Assembly: GCA_023548195.1 (NCBI GenBank)
Contig: JAJHZJ010000014.1
Span: forward strand, 17,929,718-17,993,717
DNA length: 64,000 nucleotides
Source: Bettongia penicillata ogilbyi
Lineage: Eukaryota; Chordata; Mammalia; Diprotodontia; Potoroidae
Direction: 5' to 3'
Part shown: positions 1-12,188 of the stretch, piece after piece
Position numbering within the stretch: position 1 is the stretch's first letter
How the letters are laid out: each line of letters starts with the position of its first letter
Notes under the pieces: model-generated
The model's input: only the letters and a program-made list of their open reading frames with translations
What the model was told of the DNA's origin: nothing
The model's database searches: none
Position numbers and translations under genes: made by a program

Positions 1-85
1 TTTTTACAGGAAATTTACAGGCTGTGGGTTCGGAGCTAGCATAGGTGAGTCTTTCTACTCCACCATCTTGGATCCTCCCCCTCTT
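1..85 (-). mobile_element. HAL1 element, 5' end only (body lies left of window)
   Basis: This stretch closely matches the 5' terminus of the HAL1 copy ending near 17933: both share the 18-base word GCTGTGGGTTCGGAGCTAGC (first 20 bases at 31-50 region) and a terminal CCATCTT block. On the minus strand it would start with an AAGATGG word, as L1-type promoters do. It abuts the 3'UTR of another HAL1, so it probably inserted into that copy. The rest of this element is outside the window. Confidence 0.7.
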
Positions 86-2050
86 TGAGCCAATTCTGAT
101 GAAAGTTTCACTCAACTCTCCCTCACCCCTATCTTCCCCTCCACTGTAAAAGCTTTTCTCATCTCTTTTATGTGAGATAATTTACCCCATTCTACCTCTC
201 CCTTTCTCTTTCTCCTATACACTCCTCTTTCTCACCCTTAATTTTACTTTATAGATGTCATCCCTTCATATTCAACTCACATATGTGCACTCTATATATA
301 ATCCTTCTAATGATCTTAATGAGAAATGTCTTATGAGGTACAAATATAATCTTTCCATGTAGGAATGTAAACAGTTTAACCTTATTAAGTCCCTTTTCTG
401 TTTACTTTTAATGTTTTTCTGGAGTGTTGTTTTTGAAAATCACATTTGCTTTTCACCTCTTCTCTTTTCATCAAGAATGCTTTAAAGTCCTCTATTTCAT
501 TGTATATTCATCTTTTCCCCTGAAGTATTATACTTAGCTTTGCTGGGTAGGTATTCTTGGATGTAATCCTCGCTTTCTTGCCCTTAGGAATATCATATTT
601 CAAGTCCTTTTATCCTTTAATGTAGAAGCTGCTAATTCCTGTGTCATCCACACTACAGCTTCACCGTACCTGAATTCCTTATTTTTGGCTGCTTATAATA
701 TTTTCTCCTTGACCTGAGAACTCTGGAATATGGCTTTGATGTTCCTGGTAGTTTTCCTTTTAGGATATCTTTCAGGAGGTGATCAGTGGATTCTTTCAAT
801 TTCTATTTTACCTTCTGGTTCTAGGATATCAGGGCAGTTTTCCTTGATAATTTCTTGAAATATCATGTCTAGATTCTTTTCTTGGTCATGGCTTTCAAGA
901 AGTCTAAAAATTTGTAAATGATCTCTCCTGGATTTATTTTCCTGGTCAGTTGTTTTCCAATGAGATATTTCATATTATCTTCTATTTTTTCATTTTTTTG
1001 GTTTTATTTTTCTTTGGTTTCTCATGAAGTTATTTCCATTTGCTCCATTCTGATTTTTAAGGAATTATTTTCTTCAGTGAGTTTTTGGACTTCCTTTTCC
1101 ATTTGGCCAGTTCTGTTTTTTAAGGTATTCTTGAGTTTTTAGCTTTTTTAACCTCTTTTACCATGTAACATTGTCTGTTTTTTAAGGTACTATTTTCTTC
1201 AGTGTTTTTTGGTGTGTATCTCCTACTCAGGTATTGACTTAGTTTTCATGGTTTTCTTGCATCACTCTCATTTCTCTTCCCAATTTTCCTTCTAGCTTTC
1301 TTTCCTGATTTTCAAAATCTTTTTTGAGGTCTTCCATGACCTGTGCCCAATTCCAATTTTTCTAGGAAGCTTTGGATGTAGGACCTTTGATTTTGTTGTC
1401 TTTTTCTGAGTGTGTGTTTTGACCTTCTTTGTTACCATAGTAACTTTCTATAGTGAGAGTTTTTTCTTCCATTGTTTCCTCATTTTTCCAGTCTATTACT
1501 TGATTTTTAGAGTTTCTTAAACTAGGGTTTAAGGGTGGAGGGTGAACTGCCCCACTCTTCAGAGGTTTTCTCCAGCTGTTTACAGAGATACTCTAGGAAC
1601 CTGTAAGTTTTCAGTTCTTCCAAAGTAGTATGATCTAAGGAGAAATGCTTCCTCCTCTCCTAGCCTATGTTGTGGTCTGTGAATGACTGTAACTACTCTT
1701 TTCTTTCAAGGAATTGAGAAGGGTCCCCCCCTTCACTCTTGTAACAAGTGTAGTATTCTATTTCTTAACCTGGGACTATCTTGATCCAAGTATGGGCAAA
1801 ACTACATAGTCCTGACTCAGTGCTTCTGACCAGTTGTTCAACCCCCCTTTCCATCTGTAGATTGAGAGCTCTGCAAGCAACCACTGCCACCACTGATTCA
1901 GTAACTCCCAAGGCCTGCTTCTGGTTTGCTAGGACCAGGGATGTGCTGGTGTAGCCTGCACTAGACTGTGATCTACTCTCACCCAGGTGTGACAAATCTT
2001 TTCTGCTGAACTTCTAAGTTATGTTTGGCATCTCTGAGCTGAGCAGACTG
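86..2050 (-). mobile_element. HAL1 element, old, ORF1 region plus 5'UTR
   Basis: Read on the minus strand, 400-1500 aligns with the ORF1 of the better preserved copies at 3905-5001 and 16175-17266, including the stretch for the L1 ORF1 coiled coil and the start of the RRM-like domain. It carries many stops and frameshifts. 90-390 matches the HAL1 3'UTR (pyrimidine-rich on the plus strand) and 1500-2050 the 5'UTR. The 3' end is missing and abuts the fragment at 1-85. The 2050 boundary is approximate: there the orientation flips and a plus-strand 5'UTR begins. Confidence 0.7.
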
Positions 2051-2928
2051 GAAACTGTCACTAGTGCCAGTTATTAAGTTGCAGCAAAACTGAAGCAGGC
2101 CTCAAGAGACTGAATCACTGGCAACTGTGGCAGTTCACAGACTTTTAAAGCTAAAAATGCCAAAGACAACTTAGAAGGTCAGTAGGAAAGGATTGTCAGA
2201 CCTGGGCCAGAAAGGATTGTCAGACCTTGGCCAGCAAACCAAGAGCAGGTCATGGGAGTGACTAACTCAGGAGTGGCACAGTGGCGGTGGCAGCACCTGC
2301 TGCTTCCAGAGCTCTTATACCCTTCTGATGGTAAGGGGATTGAACAACAGGTCAGAAAGAGATTACAGGGGTCTCTTTGCTAGCACTGAGTCAAGACTCT
2401 GCTATTTTGCCTATATTTGAATCCAGGGATGGCAGCCAGTCCTGGATGGCAGTCCCAGGGCAAAAAGGAGAAGTAACACACCAAAGCTTGCCACAGCAGT
2501 GGAGAGGGACCCTCTTCACAGTTCCAGGGAAGAAAAGAGTACTTTTGCTCACTCACAAACAAGAGTACAGGCCAGGAGAGAAATAAACACTTCTCCTTAG
2601 ATCATACAAACTTAGAAGACCTGAAAATTTGCAGGTGTCTAGAAGTATCTCTGAAAACAGTTGCACAAAACCCCTGAAGCTTGGGACTGTACACCTTCCA
2701 CACTGGAAAGAGAGCCATAACTTAAAAAAGAATTAAAAAATCAAATAATAGTCTGGGAAAATGTATAAACAACAGAAAAAAACAGACTACAGAAAATTAC
2801 TTTGGTAGCAAGGAAGATAAAAGCATACACTCAGAAGAAGAGAACAAAGTCAAAGCTCTCACATTCAAAGCTTCCAAGAAAAAAATATGAATCAGATTCA
2901 GACCAAGGAAGAACTCAAAAAGGATTTT
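2051..2928 (+). mobile_element. HAL1 element, 5' part (interrupted)
   Basis: Plus-strand HAL1 5'UTR and start of ORF1. The stretch at 2575-2700 matches 10960-11060 of another copy. It is cut inside ORF1 at 2914-2928 by a minus-strand HAL1, and the same element resumes at 5763 on the far side, where the ORF1 reading continues. Its ORF1 is heavily mutated. The 5' boundary is estimated from the point where orientation flips. Confidence 0.7.
2187..2234. repeat. Tandem 24-bp duplication
   Basis: Two adjacent 24-bp units (2187-2210 and 2211-2234) differ by a single base. They lie in the 5'UTR of the plus-strand HAL1 and were not seen in the other HAL1 copies. Confidence 0.85.
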
Positions 2929-3727
2929 TTAAAATTTATTTAAGTTTTCAACATTCATTTCCACTAAATTTGGGGTTCCTAATTTTCTCCGCATTCCTCC
3001 CCTCCCCCACCCCTAAATGCCAAGCATTCTAATTGCCTCTTTCATTAATCTGTCCTCCCTTCTAACATCTCTCCCTTCCCTTATCCCCATCTTCTCTTTT
3101 GTCCTGTAGGGCAAGATAAGTTTCTATACCCCATTAGCTATATTTCTTATTTCCTAGTTGCAAGAACAATAATCAACAGTTGTTCCTAAAACTTTTGACT
3201 TCCAACTTCTCATCATCCCTCCCTCCTCACCCATTCCCTTTGGGAAGGCAAGCAATTCAATATAGGCCATATCTGTTTAGTTTTGTAAATGACTTCCGTA
3301 ATAGTCATGTTATGTAAGACTAATTACATTTCCCTCCATCCTATCCTGCCCCCCGTTTCTTCTATTCTCTCTTTTGATCTTATCCTTCCCCAAGAGTGCT
3401 CCCTCCTCCCATTGCCCTCCCTTCCATTGTACCCCCACCCTGCTTATCCCTTTTTCCCCAACTGTTCTGTATTGTAAGACAGTTTTTCATACCAAAATGA
3501 GTGTGCATTTTATTCCTTCCTTTAGTCAAATGTGATGAGAGTAAGTTTCATGTTTTTTCTCTCACCTCCCCACTTTTTCCCTCCACTGGAAAGTCTTTTA
3601 CTTGTCTCTTTTATGAGAGATAATTTGTCCCATTCCATTTCTCCTTTCTCCTCCCAATATATTTCTCTCTCACTGCTTAATTTCATTATTTAAAGATATG
3701 ATCCCATCCTATTCAATTCACCCTGTG

Positions 3728-3768
3728 CTCTCTCTCTCTCTGTCTGTCTCTCTCTCTCTGTGTGTGTA
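3728..3768. repeat. Microsatellite (TC)n/(TG)n in HAL1 3'UTR
   Basis: A TC-rich run passing into TG, about 41 bases, at the HAL1 3'UTR site where the other copies also carry simple repeats. Flanked by TATTCAATTCA and CCCAGATACTGAAAA words shared with the copy at 15.9 kb. Confidence 0.9.
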
Positions 3769-3904
3769 ATCCCACCAACTACCCAGATACTGAAAAAAGT
3801 TTCAAGAGTTACAAATATTGTTTGTCCCTGTAAGAATGTAAACAGTTCACCTTTGGTAAGTCCCTTATGACTTCTCTTTGCTGTTTACCTTTTCATGCTT
3901 CATT

Positions 3905-5001
3905 TTATTCTTGTGTTTGAAAGTAAAATTTTCTTTTCAGCTCTGGTCTTTTCATCAAGAATGCTTGAAAGTCCTCTGTTTCATTGAAAGACCATATTTT
4001 CCCCTGAAGTATTATACTCACTTTTGCTGGGGAGGTGATTCTTGGTTTGAGTCCTGGTTCCTTTGACTTCTGGAATATCCTAGTCCACGCCCTTTGATCC
4101 CTTAATGTAGAAGCTGCTAGATCTTGAGTTATCCTGATAGTATTTCCACAATACTGGAATTGTTTCTTTATAGCTGCTTGCAATATTTTCTCCTTGACCT
4201 GGGAATTCTGGAATTTGGCCACAATGTTCCTAGGAGTTTCTCTTTTTGGATCTCTTTCAGGTGGTGATTGATGGATTCTTTCAATACTTATTTTGCCCTC
4301 TGGTTCTAGAATATCAGGGCAGTTTTCCTTGATAATTTCATGAAAGATGATGTCTAGGCTCTTTTTTTGATCATGACATTCAGGTAGTCCCATAATTTTT
4401 AAATTGTCTCTCCTGGATCTATTTTCCAGGTCAGTTGTTTTTCCAGTGAGATATTTCACATTATCTTCCATTTTTTCATTCTTTTGGTTTTGTTTGGTGA
4501 TTTCTTGGTTTCTCACAAAGTCATTAGCCTCCATCTGTTCCATTGTAATTTTGAGAGAACTCTTTTCTTCAGTGAGCTTTTGAACCTCTTTTTCCATTTG
4601 GCTAATTCTGCTTTTGAAAGCATTCTCCTCATTGGCTTTTTGAACCTCCTTTGCCAATTGAGTGAGCCTATTTTTCAAGGTGTTATTTTTTTCAGCATTT
4701 TTTGGGTCTCCTTTAGCAAGATATTGACCTGTTTTTCATGCTTGTCTTGCATCTCTCTCATTTCTCTTCCCAATTTTTCCTCCACCTCTCTTACTTGATT
4801 TTCAAAATCCTTTTTGAGCTCTTCCATGGCCTGAGCCCATTGAATATTTATTTTGGATGTTTGGGACACAGAAGCCTTGACTCTTATGTCTTTCCCTGAT
4901 GGTAAGCATTGTTCTTCCTTATCTGAAAGAATGGGAGAAGATATCTTTTCACCAAGAAAGTAACCTTCTAGAGTCTTATTTTTTTCCCCTTTTTTGGGCA
5001 T
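3905..5001 (-). pseudogene. HAL1/L1 ORF1 protein (RNA-binding nucleic-acid chaperone), one frameshift
   Basis: L1 ORF1p is a trimeric RNA-binding chaperone that coats the element RNA in the cytoplasm. The frame opens with MPKKG at 5001 (an in-frame Met also lies at 5013), runs about 365 codons after allowing one missing base, and ends with QTQE before TAA. A heptad-rich coiled coil spans roughly residues 55-150, with words such as EVEEKLGREMREM. The RRM-like domain begins at LENRSRRDNLKIMGLPE (about 4432), the family hallmark, and a basic C-terminal domain follows. The frame breaks near 4680 within a T-run, giving two overlapping open pieces, 5013-4675 and 4678-3905. No endonuclease or RT follows, so any mobility must have relied on L1 enzymes supplied in trans. 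Confidence 0.9.
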
Positions 5002-6002
5002 TTTCCCCAACACATTACTTGACTTTTGGGTCCTTTGTCAAGAGTAGGGTATACTCTGGGAATCTGTAAGATCTCAGTTCCTCCAAGGTGGTGCAATCAA
5101 GCATATACTGGTCTGGGCGCAGAGAGGAATTTTTGTGCCCAGAGTCTTAGCAGGGTTTCCTCTCTACAGCCACCTGTCCTCCAGTTCTACCAAGTCAGCA
5201 CTGGGGGCTGATTTTTAGATAAGCTGCATGGGCAGGGCCACCATTCAGTGTGAAACAAAGATCAGCTCCACGAGGGCCTTCACACAGGGCGGAGGGAAGA
5301 ATCAGCTCTTCAGTGCCCCTAGGGTTTTTAGAATCCAACAATGGATCCAGCTGCTGAGCCTTAGATGTGGACTCTGAGGCAACTGCCTGCTGCCAGAGCT
5401 ATGGGAAAGCCCTTCTCCCTTCCTGGATAGCTGAAAAAACTCCATCACTGACCTTTGGCACCTGTGGTTTGAGGGATCTGGGAACTGCTACTACCGGGAC
5501 TAGGGATTCCAAGACTGGAGATTCTGCCCCCAAGGGCTTTCTGTGAGCCACACACTAAGCAGCCAAGGCTGGGTTTGGCTCTGCTCCATGCCCTGTGCAA
5601 CAGACGTTTCCTGTGGGCCTTTCAGGTCACCCTGGGCTGGAAATCTCCATAATTTGTTGAGAGTCCCTTTCTACAGGGTTTTTATAGGCTGTGTGGGGAA
5701 AGCTTGCATATGTGTGCCTTTGTACTCTCCCATCTTGGCTCTGCCCCCTCAAAAAGGATTTTGAAAAGCCTGTAAGAGAAGTAGAGGAAAAATTGGGTGG
5801 AGAAATGAGAGTGATATAATAATGAAAACTGAGTCAACAGCTTGCTAAAGGAGACTAAAAAATGCTGAAGAAAATAACACCTTAAAAATAAACTAACCCA
5901 AATGGCAAAAGAAATCCAAAAAGTCAAGGAGGAGAAGAGTGCTTGAAAAAGCAGAACTGGACAAATGTAAAAAGTCCAAAAGCTCACTGAAGAAAATATT
6001 TC

Positions 6003-6378
6003 CTGTGAGAAGAACCAGGAGAACATTATACACAGTAACAGCCACAGTGTGCAAGGACTGTTTCTAATAGACTTAGCTTTCCACAGTAATACAGAGACCT
6101 AAAACATTTTCAAAGGACTTGATGCAAAGTTCCATCCACATGCAAAGAACTATAGATTTGAAATGCGGAATGAAACAGGCTATTTTTCTCTTTTGCTATG
6201 TTTTGTTTTGTTTTTGCTCATGGTTTCTCCCATTCATTTTAATTCTTCTATGCAACATGACTAATATGAAAATGTGCTTAATAAGAATGTATGTGTACAA
6301 ACCATATAAGGCTGTATGCCATCTTGAGGAGGGAGGGGGAGAAAATTTAAAATTTGTGGGAGTGATTGTTGAAAACAA
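6003..6378 (+). mobile_element. L1 3' end, 5'-truncated insertion inside HAL1 ORF1
   Basis: The sequence from GAACCAGGAGAAC onward matches the ORF2 end and 3'UTR of the L1 at 46311-47468, including the GGGAGGG tract and the GTGATTGTTG-AAAA tail. HAL1 ORF1 coding sequence stops before it and resumes after it. An imperfect AGAAAATA word on both sides may be the target-site duplication. The opening frame here (6119-6484) is chance reading of the 3'UTR. Confidence 0.7.
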
Positions 6379-7171
6379 ATTTTTTGAAAAAGAAAATAAT
6401 TCCTTAAAAATTAGAAAGGAGCATATGGAAGGAAATGACTCTGTGAGAACGAAAGATATTATAAAACAAAATCAGAGGAATTAAAAAGTAAAAGATAATG
6501 TGAAATATCTTATTGGAAAAAACAACTGATCAGGAAAAATAGATCCATGAAAGATAATTTAAATATTATTGGACTACCTGAAAATCACGATAAAAAAAGA
6601 GCCTAGACATCATCTTTTAAGAAACTTGCCCTGATTTCTAGAACCAGAAGGTAAAATAGACATTGGAAAAATCCACCAATCACCTCCTAAAATTTATCCC
6701 CAAAAAAGAAAATACCCAAGAATATTCTAGCCAAATTCCAGAGTTCCCAGTTCAAGGAGAAAATATTGCAAGCAGCCAGAAAGAAACAATTCAAGTGTTG
6801 TGGAACCACAATTAAGATAAAATAATATTTAGCAGCTTCTACATTAAGGTATCAGAAGACTTGGAATATGATATTCTGGAAGTGAAAGGAACAGAATTAA
6901 AACCAAAATTGCCTACCCAGCAAAACTGAGTATAATGCATGAGGGCAAAAAAATTATATTCAATGAATTAGAGGAATTTAATGTACGCTTGAAAAAGGAT
7001 CAGAGGTAAATAGAAATTTTGACTTTCAAATACAAGAATCAAGAGAAGCATGAATAATAGGTGGATAGGAAAGAAAAATCATGAGTCTTATTAAAGTTGA
7101 TGTATTATATCTTTCCGTTGAAAGATGATACTTGTAACTCATGAGACATCATTATTAGGGTAGTTGGAGGG

Positions 7172-7204
7172 AATATATGTTTATGTATGTATGTGTATAT
7201 ATAT

Positions 7205-7267
<63 letters not shown>
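7172..7267. repeat. Compound microsatellite (TATG)/(AC)n/(AT)n in HAL1 3'UTR
   Basis: About 36 bases of pure AC followed by 26 bases of AT, preceded by degenerate TATG units. It sits at the homologous 3'UTR position of the plus-strand HAL1, before the GGGTGAGTTGAATATG word. Confidence 0.9.
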
Positions 7268-7268
<1 letters not shown>

Positions 7269-8059
7269 GAGAACACAGGGTGAGTTGAATATGAAGGGAT
7301 GATATCTAAAACAAAATTAAGGGGCGAGAGAATATATTGGGAGGAGAAAAGGAGAGATAGAATGGAGTAAATTATCTCAGAAAAGAGGCAAAAAAGGCTT
7401 CACAATGTATGGGAAGAGGGGGGAGGTGAGAAGGAATGAATGAAATTTACTGTCATCAGATTTAGCATAAGGAGGGAATAATATACACACTCAAATTGGT
7501 ATCTTACCCTACAGAAAAGTAAGGGGAAAAGGGATAAGGGAATGACAGAAGAGAGGACAGATTGGGGGAGGAGGTAGTTAGAAGCAAACACTTTTGAAAA
7601 GGGACAAGGTCAAAGGAGAAAATAAAGTAATTGAGGGGGCAGGATAGAATGCGGAGAAATATAGTTAGTCTTTCACAATGTGACTATTATGTAAGTGTTT
7701 TGCATAACTACACATATATAACTTATATTGAATTACCTTCTCAATGAGGATGTGAGGGGAGGGAAGAAGGAAGAGAATTTGGAACTCAAAGTTTTAAAAA
7801 CAAATGTTACGAAATTGTTTTTACATGCAACTGGGAAATAAGATATACAGCAAAGGGGTAAAGAAAATCGATCTTACCCTTCAATAAAATAAAGGGGAAG
7901 GAGAAAGGGAGGGCAAACTGGGGAAAGAGGTAGTCAGAATGCATGCTGTCTCAGAGTGGTGGGGAAGGGGAGAGATGGGGAGAAAATTTGGAACTCAATT
8001 TCTTGTGGAAATGAATGCTGAAATCTAAAAATAAATAAATACATTTTTAAAAAATGCCT

Positions 8060-9540
8060 CTTTATTATTGAACATCCCTCTTTTTTTCATGTATGATTAA
8101 AGTTAAATTTGTAGGATAGGTCACCTTGGGTTGCATGCTGATACATTGCCCTTCAGAACATATTTCTTTCCCTCTTATTTTTTTCTGCTGAGTGCAGAAT
8201 AATTTTGCATTATTTGAATTTCTTTTCCTTTACATTTGAAGGTCTTTCTCCTAATCTCTTGTAGAACTTATTTCTGAATCGAATTGTTTATTTTAACCCC
8301 TATGTGTCAAAGTGATCTATGATTTTTTTTTTCAAATTGGTCTTTAATTGTCTATGTTTAAAAGTTCTGGCCAGTTCTCTCCAATTATTTACTACATTAT
8401 AGTGTTAAGGCTCCTTATACTATTGTATTCTGAGAGACCTATGATTCTTAGATTATCTCTGTCTTGAAAACACATCCCATCTTAAAGATCACTATGTTTT
8501 GCTTGTATGATGAGCATATTGTTCTTGTTTATTGTTTCTCTTCTTCTCGGTTGTCCTCCAGTCCTGAATATTTGTATCCTCAAATTATCATTCTATCTTT
8601 TCATTGACATCGTACATTTCAGGTTTTTTTTTTCTGCCCACTATATTTTTTTTGGTATAAAGGTCATAAATTCTGCTCTTATAATTCTCATTTCTCTTTT
8701 AAACCTTAAGAACAGTGTTTTGTGTTTCATGTTCTCTTGATGTTCTACAGGGATACTTGTCTTGTCAAGTATTGGATCATTTTCATCTCTTTTACAGTAT
8801 TTCCTCATAGATATTTGAACTTGTTTATTAAAGCTGAAAATGATACTTCCTTCTGTTGTTAGTGTTTGTGTTGATTCATATGCTTATGTTCAAGGTATTT
8901 GAGGTTTTTTTTTTCTTTCTGAGAATGGTTTTCCACATTGTCACCAATTTAATTTCTGACTATCCCTTCTGGTGGGGGTTTCCTTGGAGTCTGGATCTCA
9001 CAGCACCTCAATGTCTTTTCCTGCTGGAGATTCATAGCTCACCAGAATTGTCTGTGCCTCAAGGGATTTTTGAATGATCAGAACTGACTCCAGCTAACCC
9101 TTTCTCTCAGACTTAGTGGAGTAGTACAGGGCTCACTTCTCCTCACCCAAATACACAGCACACACACAGAGTGATGTACTGGTGACTTGTCATATTATCC
9201 CATTCCAGAGTTCTCTGGACTGGCACCAGAAGTGCAGGATTTTACAGTACTGCTTCCTCCAGCAGCTTTATAGCTTGAGTGCTATGAGATTGTGTTCCTC
9301 AGCTGGTTTTTGTTCCTGAATGGCTGCTGCCACAATGGCTGCCATAACCCAAACAAACATTCATAGAGCCAAGATCTCCACAGCACTAGAAAAATGGAGG
9401 TAGAACCTGGGTGTAGATGTAGTTTTTGTTGTAAACCTATGTTGTGGCCTTGGTTTGCTGATGAAAACTCCCTATCAGTAACATAGAAGGTGAGAGAGGG
9501 TTGCTGAGTCAGCTCAGGGTCAGTGAATGTCAATTCATTG
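8060..9540 (-). mobile_element. Ancient HAL1/L1 ORF1-containing remnant
   Basis: On the minus strand, 8420-8475 matches the start of the ORF1 RRM-like domain in the other copies (plus-strand CCTATGATTCTTAGATTATC against CCCATAATTTTTAAATTGTC). Flanking parts fit the coiled-coil region (about 8500-8900) and a GC-richer 5'UTR (about 8980-9540). Divergence is high and both boundaries are estimates. It could be an old L1 rather than a HAL1. Confidence 0.45.
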
Positions 9541-10431
9541 GTTTTCTTTAAATGTTCTTTGTATTCTGGGTTTTTTGGATTCCTATAGCATGGAGAGAGA
9601 GGAAGTTGCTTTATTTAATGCATAATTTGTTTTGGAGAGGTTTGAGACTTCATGGGGGTCACCATTGAATAGTAAGAATGATTTTTTTAACCAAGTAGAT
9701 CTTCACAACCCCTGAAAGCACTCGATGTATAAGACTCCATTCTCTACCTAATTCTAAAACTGTTGCAGTCTGAGGTCTTGACCCAGACAGGTTGGACTTT
9801 GAAACATTTATTTTGAATGTTCTGGTGGGTTTTAATAGTTAAAAGGTTTGCAGTAGTATGCATTTCTCTGTAAATGCAATGGGAATGTCTGCTTCTCTGT
9901 CACTGGAACCCTGGCTCCTACTTCCAAGCATAAAGAACTAAAACATATAGCATAGCAGAGAAGTGACTTAAAGGTGCTTCCTTTTATTAACTCTATTTCC
10001 TTTAATTGTAAGTATAATCAGTTGCTGCTTTCAGGGCTAGGACATATCCCTTAAAGCTTAGGCATCGTGTCTCAAGGGTTTCAAGGCTCATTTCTAGGAT
10101 CTCCCCAAAAGGGACCAGTAAGTTTTACAAGGTGCAGTGTAGAACAGATATAGGACAACTATTTATTTCTCCTATATGAAAGAAAACTTTAAACAAAAAC
10201 TCATTAGCACACAACCATTAATAGCATAACCCCTTAAATACCATTATAATCACCTGTGAGGTTGAAACTTGAACCATTAACATGGATCACTTAGTAGGAC
10301 TGTTGAATAGACTTTTCACCTTCATCTCAGATTTACAATTTCTGAACAAATCCCTCAAGGAGGTTCATATCTTCTGGTCAACTAGAGCAACGTTTGATCT
10401 AATCCTCCTGGTGGTAGTGATCTTCTTTGAG
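9541..10431. other. No gene or identifiable element
   Basis: AT-rich sequence with no convincing open frame and no repeat family I can name. The TSD of the next HAL1 begins at 10432. Confidence 0.5.
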
Positions 10432-10481
10432 AAAGGTCTAGTTTTAGGGAGTGCAGACTCAGACTAGCATGCAGAGCATAG

Positions 10482-10552
10482 ACCAGACCAGCATGTGGAG
10501 TGCAGACCAGCATGGAGTGCAGACCAGAATGGAGCACAGACAAGCACGGAGC
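10482..10552 (+). repeat. 17-bp tandem array in HAL1 5'UTR
   Basis: About four units of the type GCAGACCAGCATGGAGT: 10482-10501 (slightly longer), 10502-10518, 10519-10535 and 10536-10552. It is present only in this HAL1 copy. Its place at the very 5' end recalls the promoter monomers of some rodent L1 families, but the units are much shorter. Confidence 0.8.
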
Positions 10553-11082
10553 AGCAGGGATAGGATCCAGAATAGGATGCAGGGTGCCACCAGCAGCAGT
10601 TCCCAGATTCCTCAACCTGCCACAGTTAGCTTTGAAGGTCACTGAGAGGTCTCCTTCACCCAGGAGTGGGGAGTATGGTCTGGACCTCCAGGCAGCAGGT
10701 ACTGCAGCAGTAGCTGCCATTTTTGGAGCCCTCCACCTAAAGCCTCTGGGGAAATTGAAGGGATTATCAAATAGAGTGGCAGCCCTGGGAGACTACAATC
10801 TAAAGCCCCTGGGGGAATTGAGCTGATTCTCAGTCCTGAACTCCACCCAAGGGTAAGGAGGAGCATTGGCTGGTGGAGCTAGAGGTAGTTCGGTGAGGGA
10901 ATTCAATTGAAGATTTGGGGCAGAAAAGTTTTTGGTTGCTTCCAGACCAGGGTGCAGGTCAGGAGAGGAGTAAACACCTCACCCTTGATTTTGCTACCTT
11001 GTAGGAACTGAGAACTTACAGGTCCCCAGAATATACCCTCCTCTTGACAAAGGTCTCAAAAGTCAAGTAACTGACTGTGAAA

Positions 11083-12188
11083 ACGCTCAAAAAAGGGAGA
11101 ACAATAAGACTATAGAAGGTTACTTTCTTGGTGAACAGATATTTTCTTCCATCCTTTCAGATGAGGAAGAACAAAGCATAACATCAAAGGAAGTCAAGAT
11201 TTCTACATCCAAAACCTCAAAAATAAATATGCAATGTTTTCAGGCCATGGGAGAGCTCAAAAAGGATTTTGAAAATCAAGTAAGAGAGGTGCAGGAAAAA
11301 TTGGGAAGGGAAATGAGAGAGATGCAAGAAAACCATGAAAAGCAAGTCAACAGCTTGATGAAGGAGACCCCAAAAAATGTTGAAGAAAATAACACCTTTT
11401 AAAATAGACTAACTCAAACAGCAAATAGACAAACTCAAATGGCAAAAGAGGCAAGGAGAAGAATGCTTTAAAAAACAGAATTAGCCAAATGGAAAAGGAG
11501 GTTCAAAAGTTCCCTGAAGAAAACAACTCTTTAAAAATTAGAATGGAACAGATGGAAGGTAATGATTTTATGAGAAACCAAGAAATTAAAAAAACAAAAC
11601 TAAAAGAATGAAAAATCAGAAGATAATGTGAAATATCTCATTGGAAAAACAACTGACCTGGAAAATAAATTAAGGAGAGACAATTAAAAAATTATAGGAC
11701 TACCTGAAAACCATGATCAAAAAAAGAGCCTAGACATCATCTTTCATGAAATTATCAAGGAAAACTGCCCAATATTCTAGAACCAGAGGGTAAAATAAAT
11801 ATTGAAAGAATCCACTGATCACCTCCTGAAATCTGGAAAGAACAAATCCTAGGAATGTTGTAGACAAATTCCAGAGTTCCCACATCGAGGAGAAAATACT
11901 GCAAGTAACCAGAAAGAAACAATTCAAGTACTGTGGAAATATAATCAGGATAACACAAGATCTGGCAGCTTCTACATCAAGGGAATGAAGGGCTTGGAAT
12001 ATGATATTCCAGAAGTCAAAGGAACTAGGATTAAAATCAAGAATCACCTCCCCAACAAAACTGAGTATAATAATTCAGGGGAAAAAAAGGTCATTCAATG
12101 CAATAGAGAACTTTCAATCATTCTTGATGAAAAGACCAGAACTGAATTGAAAATTTGACTTTCAGACACAAGAATCAAGAAAAGCATG
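11083..12188 (+). pseudogene. HAL1/L1 ORF1 protein, start codon lost and frame broken
   Basis: This is homologous to the ORF1 frames at 3905-5001 and 16175-17266. The start codon has become ACG at 11083-11085 where the others have ATG (followed by CTCAAAAAAGGG against CCCAAAAAAGG). Coding similarity continues through the coiled coil, the RRM-like domain (around 11665) and the C-terminus, ending at TGA 12186-12188 after a QTQESRKA-type tail. Deletions near 11400-11460 and several stops disrupt it. No ORF2 follows. No protein can be made from it as it stands. Confidence 0.85.

Larger units (their letters stand above)
2929..5747 (-). mobile_element. HAL1 element, full-length, nested in another HAL1
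   Basis: A 2.8-kb element on the minus strand, running from a 5' end at about 5747 (CCATCTTGG word, as at position 1) to an A-rich tail read as T-rich at about 2929. It holds a single ORF1 and no ORF2, which defines half-L1 (HAL1) elements. It is flanked by CTCAAAAAGGATTTT at 2914-2928 and 5748-5762, a 12-15 bp target-site duplication; the CTC may belong to the element's own end. The interrupted plus-strand HAL1 reads through on either side. ORF1 has only one frameshift, so insertion is relatively recent. In an ORF1 stretch of about 150 bases it differs from the 15-18 kb copy at roughly 5% of positions (hand estimate). Confidence 0.9.
5748..8052 (+). mobile_element. HAL1 element, 3' part (continuation of 2051-2928)
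   Basis: Begins with the right copy of the target-site duplication at 5748-5762, then continues ORF1 coding sequence in the plus orientation (GAGGAAAAATTGGG at about 5789). The ORF1 remnant runs to about 7050, where the FQIQ(T)QE-type C-terminus and a TGA can be recognised. A G-rich 3'UTR and an A-rich tail follow (to about 8052). It is split again at about 6003-6378 by an L1 3' end. Many frameshifts make it older than its insert. Confidence 0.8.

Noticed and set aside
2050..2060. Twin-priming inversion between the minus and plus HAL1 parts
   Set aside because: Both parts contain 5'UTR and ORF1, so they overlap in content; twin priming would give complementary, non-overlapping parts. Two separate elements fit better.
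10382..10866. Frames of 61-112 codons on both strands
   Set aside because: They read through the 5'UTR and 17-bp array of a HAL1 element.
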